A stretch of 64,000 bases of DNA from DATDIC01 sp963777625. Its GTDB lineage: Bacteria; Pseudomonadota; Alphaproteobacteria; Acetobacterales; Acetobacteraceae. A model generated the notes under the pieces. That model saw nothing but the letters and a program-made list of their open reading frames with translations, was not told where the DNA came from and did not search any database. A program made the position numbers and the translations under genes. Positions within the stretch are counted from its first letter, which is position 1. Each line of letters starts with the position of its first letter. Location: NCBI GenBank assembly GCA_963777625.1, contig CAVZRO010000008.1, positions 248,001-312,000 of the forward strand. Reading direction: 5' to 3'. Positions 59,191 through 64,000 of the stretch are shown in pieces.

Positions 59191-61374
59191 TCAAACGTCT
59201 GCCGACCCCCGCCCTAGACTCGCACCCAGGTTGCCGGACTGCCGGTTCTGCGGACGCGCCGAACCGTTCGAGGGCGGTTGCATCGAGTTCCACGACCCGC
59301 TGTTCCATTTCGACCACCCGCTGTCGGTGTGACGGTACACGTTCCCGTCCCGCCCGGCATAGACGTCGCCATTCGACCCTTTCACAGCCCCGCCGCTGTT
59401 GCCGGTGGCGCGATTATGATAGCCGGCGCCTGCCGCCCCGGTGGAGGAATTGAATCCTCCGGCTGAGCCGCGCGCATTCGCACCACTGGCCGTGTTCACC
59501 GTCTTGTTCGGTCCGCTGACGGTGCTTGATCCCCAGCGTCCGTACGGATTGACGTTCTGGTTGGTGGACCCCGAAACGCCGTAACGCGGGTTATAGAAGC
59601 TGGCATTCGCCGTTCCGCTGCCGCCGCCCCACACGGCGCTGCCATGCGCGTATGTTCCGGTATTCGGATTGTAACGGGACCAGGCCCCGGCGCCGCCATA
59701 GGGGCCATACACGGCCGCGCCCCGCGCCCAGCCACCGGTCGTCGGATTGTAATAGCGGCCGGCTGAAGCCCCGTAATACGGGCCATAGATCGATCCACCT
59801 CGTGCCCACGCCCCGCTGGCGGAATTGTACCACACGCTGCCGGCATACGAGTACGGGTACGGATAGTAGATCGGCACTCGCCCCGGCACGATCACCGGCG
59901 GATAATAGTACCCGGTGCCATAGACCAGCACGCTCGCGGTGACGAACCCCATCATGTAACCGGCGGTGTAGCCGTAGGTGACGGTCGTCGGCGTGGAGCC
60001 GTATATCTGCACATAGGTGACGTTGTACATCGGGCTCGACGGCGGGATGGCACGGATTGCCGGCGGCACGCTGTCCGCCAGCACCCAGGGACCGGTCGGC
60101 GCGTTCGATACGAACCAGGCGCCCTGATAGCAGGCGTAGTAGCTATCCCCCACTTTCAGCACCTGATCGGCGGTGTTCACTGCGTACAGCACCGAGGTCC
60201 CCGGAATCGGCAGGAAACTCGGCGGTCCCGAATACGCCACCTTCGGCGGTGGTGCGCCGCGTTTCAGCGTGACGGTGGTTGGGATCTGCGCCTTCAGCAC
60301 CGCCTGCTGCGCCTGGACTGTTCCTGGAACGGACGCCAGCACCGGCGCCGCGGGGCTGCCCGTGGGGATCATGGCAAAATCCGGCGGCAGCTTGTCGGTG
60401 GCGAACGACCATGGCCCGTCCAGTCCGGAGGCCGAAAACCATCGCCCCGACAGGAGCACGTAATATCGCTGCGCCGCCGCATCGAAGAACAATGCGCCGG
60501 CGGTGTTGGTGACCCGTTGCAGCCCGGTGCCGGGAACCGCTTCCAGTTTTGGCGCGCCGTCGGTGACGATGATCTCGGCGGGCTTCGTGCTGACATGGAT
60601 CGTCGGCACCGCCTGCGCCGACGATGGCGCCCGTGCCGGGACGTGCTTGCGCGCGTCGGCGAAGCTGGCATCGCTCGGCAGTGCGTTGAACGCCGCCGGC
60701 AGCCGTGAAACCGCCGTGTAGGGTCCGGCCGCCGCCGGCGCCGACAACCACAGCCCGTTATTCAGCAGGTACCAGGTGGCGTGATCGACGAACACGTCCC
60801 AGTTCGTGTTCACGGCAAATGAGAGTTCTGTTTTCCCGACCGGGGCGAGCACCGGCTCCCCATCGAACACCACGAGGCTTGCCGGACGGCTGGAATAGAA
60901 GATCTCCGGCGGATCGTTGTTCACCGCGACATCAGCGACCGGCACCTGCTTCAGGCTGAGCAGGATGGAATCCAACGGCACCTGCTTCATCTGCATATCC
61001 GGCAGGGCGGTGCGGATCTTCTGCTCGACCACGCTCGCCTGCTGCGTGTCCAGCGAAGGGAAGTGCGTGGAGACCAGGTGCGGATCGGAAAAAGTCACCA
61101 TGCCGTTCGCGGCATCTGTGCTGGTGGCCAATGACACTTCGACGGTGCCGAGTATCTGTGGCCGGTCCTTCGGCGTGATCGCCACCGCGGCCCGGGCGGT
61201 CAGGATCTTTCGGTCCGGCCATGACTCCGCCTGGGGTTGATAAATGATGACGCTGGCTCCGTTCTGGGTAATGGTCCTTGGCCATTGCGGGGGCGCCTGC
61301 GCATACGCCACTGGTATCGCTGCGCCGATCGTGAGCAGGACCAGAGCCATGACGCGCAGCCCCGCACTGACCAT
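59191..61374 (-). CDS. Large exported Tyr/Gly-rich repeat protein
   Basis: From ATG 61374 (after GGGGGCGGCCGT) the protein has 727 residues. A signal peptide (LRVMALVLLTIGAAIPVAYA) is followed by about 480 residues of repeated modules with W-Y/F and 'GPW' elements (WYLLNNGLWLSAPAAAGPYT, YYVLLSGRWFSASGLDGPWS, YYACYQGAWFVSNAPTGPWV). A membrane-active-looking stretch YGYTAGYMMGFVTASVLVYG comes next, then a Tyr/Gly/Asn-rich tail with repeats such as YNPTTGGWARGAAVYGPYGG. Some similar proteins are annotated as carbohydrate-binding, which I cannot confirm. It lies 119 bp upstream of the Cys-rich gene, so it could head the RND transcript. Confidence 0.75.
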   Translation of the reverse strand: MVSAGLRVMALVLLTIGAAIPVAYAQAPPQWPRTITQNGASVIIYQPQAESWPDRKILTARAAVAITPKDRPQILGTVEVSLATSTDAANGMVTFSDPHLVSTHFPSLDTQQASVVEQKIRTALPDMQMKQVPLDSILLSLKQVPVADVAVNNDPPEIFYSSRPASLVVFDGEPVLAPVGKTELSFAVNTNWDVFVDHATWYLLNNGLWLSAPAAAGPYTAVSRLPAAFNALPSDASFADARKHVPARAPSSAQAVPTIHVSTKPAEIIVTDGAPKLEAVPGTGLQRVTNTAGALFFDAAAQRYYVLLSGRWFSASGLDGPWSFATDKLPPDFAMIPTGSPAAPVLASVPGTVQAQQAVLKAQIPTTVTLKRGAPPPKVAYSGPPSFLPIPGTSVLYAVNTADQVLKVGDSYYACYQGAWFVSNAPTGPWVLADSVPPAIRAIPPSSPMYNVTYVQIYGSTPTTVTYGYTAGYMMGFVTASVLVYGTGYYYPPVIVPGRVPIYYPYPYSYAGSVWYNSASGAWARGGSIYGPYYGASAGRYYNPTTGGWARGAAVYGPYGGAGAWSRYNPNTGTYAHGSAVWGGGSGTANASFYNPRYGVSGSTNQNVNPYGRWGSSTVSGPNKTVNTASGANARGSAGGFNSSTGAAGAGYHNRATGNSGGAVKGSNGDVYAGRDGNVYRHTDSGWSKWNSGSWNSMQPPSNGSARPQNRQSGNLGASLGRGSADV

Positions 61375-61479
61375 ACGGCCGCCCCCAATCGGATCGAATG
61401 TTGTTTTCGGGGCCACCTTGACCGGCGCGATAGCAACGATCAAGCCCTTTTAAGGCAGGAACGAATAGAGGAGCAGCCG

Positions 61480-61869
61480 ATGGCATTCGCGACACGGCAC
61501 GTCAGCGCCATGCCTGACGTGATTGCCCCGGACGGCTCGCAGGTGCGCCTGCTCTGCGTCACCGCTCGCGCCAGTACCGCTATTTTCACGCTGCCCGCGG
61601 GAACGGTGGCCAGAGCCATTATGCATCGCAGCGTGGAGGAGATCTGGTACGTGCTGACTGGCAGCGGACGCATATGGCGCCGGCTCGGCAGCAGCGAGGA
61701 CGTGACCGAACTCAGTCCCGGCATCTCCCTTACCATTCCGGTCGGCGCGCATTTCCAGTTCCGCAGCGAGGGGGCCGACGCATTGTCGGTCGTCGGCGCT
61801 ACGATCCCGCCCTGGCCCGGTGATGGCGAAGCGGCGTTCGTGGACGGCCCCTGGCTGGCAACCGCCTGA
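61480..61869 (+). CDS. Cupin-fold protein
   Basis: ATG 61480 behind GAGGAGCAGCCG gives 129 residues. The cupin core is HRSVEEIWYVLTGSGRIWRR (motif 1, with H and E-E), and GISLTIPVGAHFQFRSEG (motif 2, with PxxxxHxF). The metal set is partly intact (H, E, H). Cupins include sugar isomerases, dioxygenases and binding proteins; no substrate can be named. It is 21 bp upstream of the antiporter gene on the same strand. Confidence 0.83.
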   Translation: MAFATRHVSAMPDVIAPDGSQVRLLCVTARASTAIFTLPAGTVARAIMHRSVEEIWYVLTGSGRIWRRLGSSEDVTELSPGISLTIPVGAHFQFRSEGADALSVVGATIPPWPGDGEAAFVDGPWLATA

Positions 61870-61889
61870 TTGGCCTTGCGAAGGGCACG

Positions 61890-63155
61890 ATGAACGCCCT
61901 ACCAGCCATCGGCATGCAAGGTGAACAGCTAATCATTGCCGGGCGTGACGTGATGGCGCACGCCCATGAATTGATTCTGGTGGGCGGCGCGCTGGGCTTC
62001 GTCAGCATCGTTGCCGGCCTGGTGTCGCGTCGGATCGGCGCGCCGATGCTACTGATCTTTCTCCTGCTCGGCATACTCGCCGGCGACGACGGTCTGCTCG
62101 GCATTCCGTTCGATGATTTCCCCGCCGCGTATCTGATCGGCAGCGTCGCGCTCGCACTGATTTTGTTCGAAGGCGGGTTGAAGACGCCCGTCAGCTTGTT
62201 GCGACTTGCATTCTGGCCGGCCGCGCTGCTGGCCACGGTGGGCGTCGCGGCGACTGCCGCCATTACCGGCGCCGCCATCAGCTTGCTGGGGGGCGTGCCG
62301 CTGCCCGCGGCCTTGCTGGCTGGAGCCGCCGCGGCCCCCACCGATGCCGCCGCCGTCGCCGTGCTGCTCGGGCGGTCCGGCGCCATTCTGCCGCAGCGGC
62401 TGTCGGCGTTGCTGGAAGTCGAATCAGGCCTCAATGACCCGATGTCGGTGTTTCTCGTCGTTCTGCTCGTCCATGCCGTCGCTGATCCAGCCTGGATCAG
62501 CGTCGGCCACGCTGCCTGGCTGTTCGTGGAGGAAATGGTCGGCGGCGCGCTGCTGGGTCTGAGCGGCGGCTGGCTGTTGGCCCGGGCGCTGCGCCGGCTG
62601 CCGCTCGATGGGCCGCTGGCCGGCGTGCTGGCGCTGACCGGCGCACTGGCACTGTTCGGTTTCGCTCAACTGCTCGGCACGAGTGGTTTTCTCGCCATCT
62701 ACCTGGCGGGCATCGTGACGCGCGCCGGACAGTTTCCACGACACGGGGACGTGTTGCGCTTTTCGGAAGGCATGGCGTGGCTGGCGCAGATCGTGCTGTT
62801 CCTGATGCTCGGCCTGCTGGTTACGCCGCACGATCTGCCACGCTACGCGGTGTCCGGAATTGCCGCGGCGCTGGTGCTGATATTCGTGGCCCGTCCGGTC
62901 GCCGTGTTCGCCTGCCTGCTGCCATTCCGCTTTACGCTGCGCGAGACCGCATTTGCATCGTGGATCGGGCTGCGCGGCGCCGTGCCGATCTATCTCAGCT
63001 TTTTGCCGGCGCTGGCCGATCCCAAACGTGATACTGCATTTTTTGCCGGCATCTTCGTGCTGGTCGTCGCGTCTCTGGTCGTGCAGGGCTGGACCGTGAG
63101 CGCGGCTGCCCGCCTGCTGGGGTTCGGCTCCAGGCCGGCCGCCGCGCAGTCCTGA
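61890..63155 (+). CDS. CPA1-type cation/proton antiporter (CvrA/NhaP2-like), short form
   Basis: The 421-residue protein has twelve or so hydrophobic segments. Family motifs are LLGILAGDDGLLGIPFDD near 60, ALALILFEGGLKTPVSLLRL near 87, AAAAPTDAAAVAVLLG near 148 (the ion-binding TD-A region) and LEVESGLNDPMSVFLVV near 176 with the ND aspartate. The end has FASWIGLRGAVPIYLSFLPA. These match K+/H+ antiporters of the CvrA group, but the usual C-terminal TrkA-C/CorC regulatory region of about 150 residues is missing. This short form may be unregulated. Confidence 0.87.
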   Translation: MNALPAIGMQGEQLIIAGRDVMAHAHELILVGGALGFVSIVAGLVSRRIGAPMLLIFLLLGILAGDDGLLGIPFDDFPAAYLIGSVALALILFEGGLKTPVSLLRLAFWPAALLATVGVAATAAITGAAISLLGGVPLPAALLAGAAAAPTDAAAVAVLLGRSGAILPQRLSALLEVESGLNDPMSVFLVVLLVHAVADPAWISVGHAAWLFVEEMVGGALLGLSGGWLLARALRRLPLDGPLAGVLALTGALALFGFAQLLGTSGFLAIYLAGIVTRAGQFPRHGDVLRFSEGMAWLAQIVLFLMLGLLVTPHDLPRYAVSGIAAALVLIFVARPVAVFACLLPFRFTLRETAFASWIGLRGAVPIYLSFLPALADPKRDTAFFAGIFVLVVASLVVQGWTVSAAARLLGFGSRPAAAQS

Positions 63156-63168
63156 TTGCCTGCGTCCT

Positions 63169-64000
63169 TCATAACAGGGCGCACAGACGCAGCGAATCCA
63201 GGATCGCGGCGGCAATGTTCCGACTGGAAACCGCGTCGCCCACCCGATGCAGCTCGAACGCCCTATCCCGCTGTGTCTGCCAGGGCTGGGGCGCGAGCGC
63301 GACGAGCGCATCCAGATCGGTAACCCCGTCGTTGCGCGATTGGCCTTTCAACGACTGGAACAGCTCGTCGGCCGGCATCGTCCCATGCTCCACGACGATC
63401 TGATCGCCGGTCAGTGTGGTTTGCTGTTCGGTTGCCAGATTTTCCAGCGACATCGCCAGCCGGTTGCCGACACGTTCCACGCGCGTGATCCGCTGGTCGA
63501 ACAAGGTGGGGATTTCCAGCCGGTACATCTCACGTTTCCAGATCGCCCGCTCAGAATAGGTGAGCTCCTGTGCCAACTGCCCGTCGATTGAAGCGAAGGT
63601 GACGGCACGGCCCTGGCGTGCGGCCATCTCGGCCAGCAGCGGCGCCGGGTGGCGCCCGGTGCCGTCGTATACGATGATTTCGTTGCCGAGCGGGACGGCG
63701 CCGGACAGGGCGTCCCACACCGTCGTGCAGTGCGAAGCACCGTCGATCCAGTCGAGATCCGGTATGCCGCCGGTGGCGATCACCACCACCTCCGGACCTT
63801 CCCGCAGCACGTCGTCGGGCTCGGCAAACTGGTTCAACTGGACGTCCACCGCGAGCCGCTCGAGCTCGTGCACCCGCCAGTCCACGATGCCGATCAGGTC
63901 GCGGCGCCAACCGCCGCGCGCCCCGAGCAGCACCTGACCGCCAAGCCGCGGAGCGCCTTCGAACAGCAGCACGGAATGGCCACGCTCCGCCGAGACCCGC
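63169..64000 (-). CDS. FAD/NAD-binding C-terminal part of a TMADH/2,4-dienoyl-CoA reductase-like oxidoreductase (runs off right edge)
   Basis: The frame is open to the right edge and encodes 276 residues beginning RVSAERGHSVLLFEGAPRLG, the end of the first dinucleotide-binding fold. It continues GQVLLGARGGWRRDLIGIVD, VVVIATGGIPDLDW and the second Rossmann strand EIIVYDGTGRHPAPLLAEMA. This layout belongs to the trimethylamine/dimethylamine dehydrogenase and N-methyl amino-acid demethylase branch of the old yellow enzyme family, whose barrel and 4Fe-4S cluster would lie upstream, outside the window. The substrate is not decidable. It is convergent with the antiporter gene, 13 bp away. Confidence 0.8.
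   Translation of the reverse strand, partial: RVSAERGHSVLLFEGAPRLGGQVLLGARGGWRRDLIGIVDWRVHELERLAVDVQLNQFAEPDDVLREGPEVVVIATGGIPDLDWIDGASHCTTVWDALSGAVPLGNEIIVYDGTGRHPAPLLAEMAARQGRAVTFASIDGQLAQELTYSERAIWKREMYRLEIPTLFDQRITRVERVGNRLAMSLENLATEQQTTLTGDQIVVEHGTMPADELFQSLKGQSRNDGVTDLDALVALAPQPWQTQRDRAFELHRVGDAVSSRNIAAAILDSLRLCALL

Noticed and set aside
1..64000. tRNA, rRNA or riboswitch genes
   Set aside because: I looked in the gene gaps for T-loop signatures and conserved rRNA or riboswitch cores and saw none; a covariance-model search would be needed to exclude small RNAs.

Overview
The window looks like chromosomal DNA from a high-GC alphaproteobacterium, most likely in or near the Acetobacteraceae/Rhodospirillales. 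The evidence is an NDUFA12-type complex I subunit, a DUF2155 protein, gatC divergent from ruvX, an NDUFAF5-like methyltransferase, a class I PHA synthase, glycolate oxidase subunits and strongly GC-biased codon use. No rRNA, tRNA, CRISPR array or intact insertion sequence was seen. The genus is inferred and not proven.

Layout. 0-4.4 kb: the start of pyrF at the left edge, a frameshifted TerB/Coq4-like gene, a GST, a GFA-family protein, a membrane protein and a formylglycine-generating enzyme homologue. 4.4-9.2 kb: a patatin-like lipoprotein, dispersed palindromic repeats, a decayed sugar permease, a DHA2 drug exporter and an Uma2-like gene without a normal start codon. 9.2-13.7 kb: phaC, an OmpA-like lipoprotein and hom (homoserine dehydrogenase), whose ribosome-binding site lies in a perfect hairpin. 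13.7-17.3 kb: an accessory stretch with a TetR-like/Phd-like gene ending in four GTTGTACAAC palindromes at exact 32-bp spacing, then an AT-richer patch (PRTase-like gene, small membrane protein, resolvase remnant). 17.3-18.6 kb: a second, 93% identical patatin gene. 18.8-20.5 kb: a two-gene ABC-2 exporter. 20.5-24.6 kb: ParE-like toxin/antitoxin genes, an MFS scrap and a frameshifted type IIG-like restriction-modification gene, lying where gatB would be expected.

24.6-34.1 kb is mainly housekeeping: gatA, gatC, ruvX, an AI-2E family transporter with a C-terminal extension, nagA, a methyltransferase, a broken amidohydrolase, a metallophosphodiesterase and a GHKL-like protein. 34.4-40.6 kb: two tandem branched-chain amino-acid-type binding proteins without transporter genes, then glcE, a small membrane gene, glcF and a TPR protein. 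40.6-45.5 kb: a GST, a PRC-barrel protein, a stand-alone protein with the C-terminal TSCPD domain of class II ribonucleotide reductase (frameshifted), and the tightly packed ndufa12-mlaD-small gene-DUF2155 operon. 45.7-49.4 kb: a sulfatase with the CxAxR formylglycine motif and DUF1254 genes. 49.5-54.2 kb: otsB, a TauE/SafE permease, an oxidoreductase, DUF3429 and CorC-like proteins. 54.3-61.4 kb: an RND efflux pair led by a cysteine-rich secreted protein and a large secreted repeat protein. 61.5-64 kb: a cupin, a cation/proton antiporter and the C-terminal part of a TMADH-like flavoprotein.

Two themes recur. First, many otherwise intact genes carry one frameshift, which could be genome decay or base-call error. 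Second, two families of short palindromic repeats sit in gene gaps and at the edges of decayed genes. The least explained structure is the helically phased GTTGTACAAC array at about 14.64-14.77 kb.
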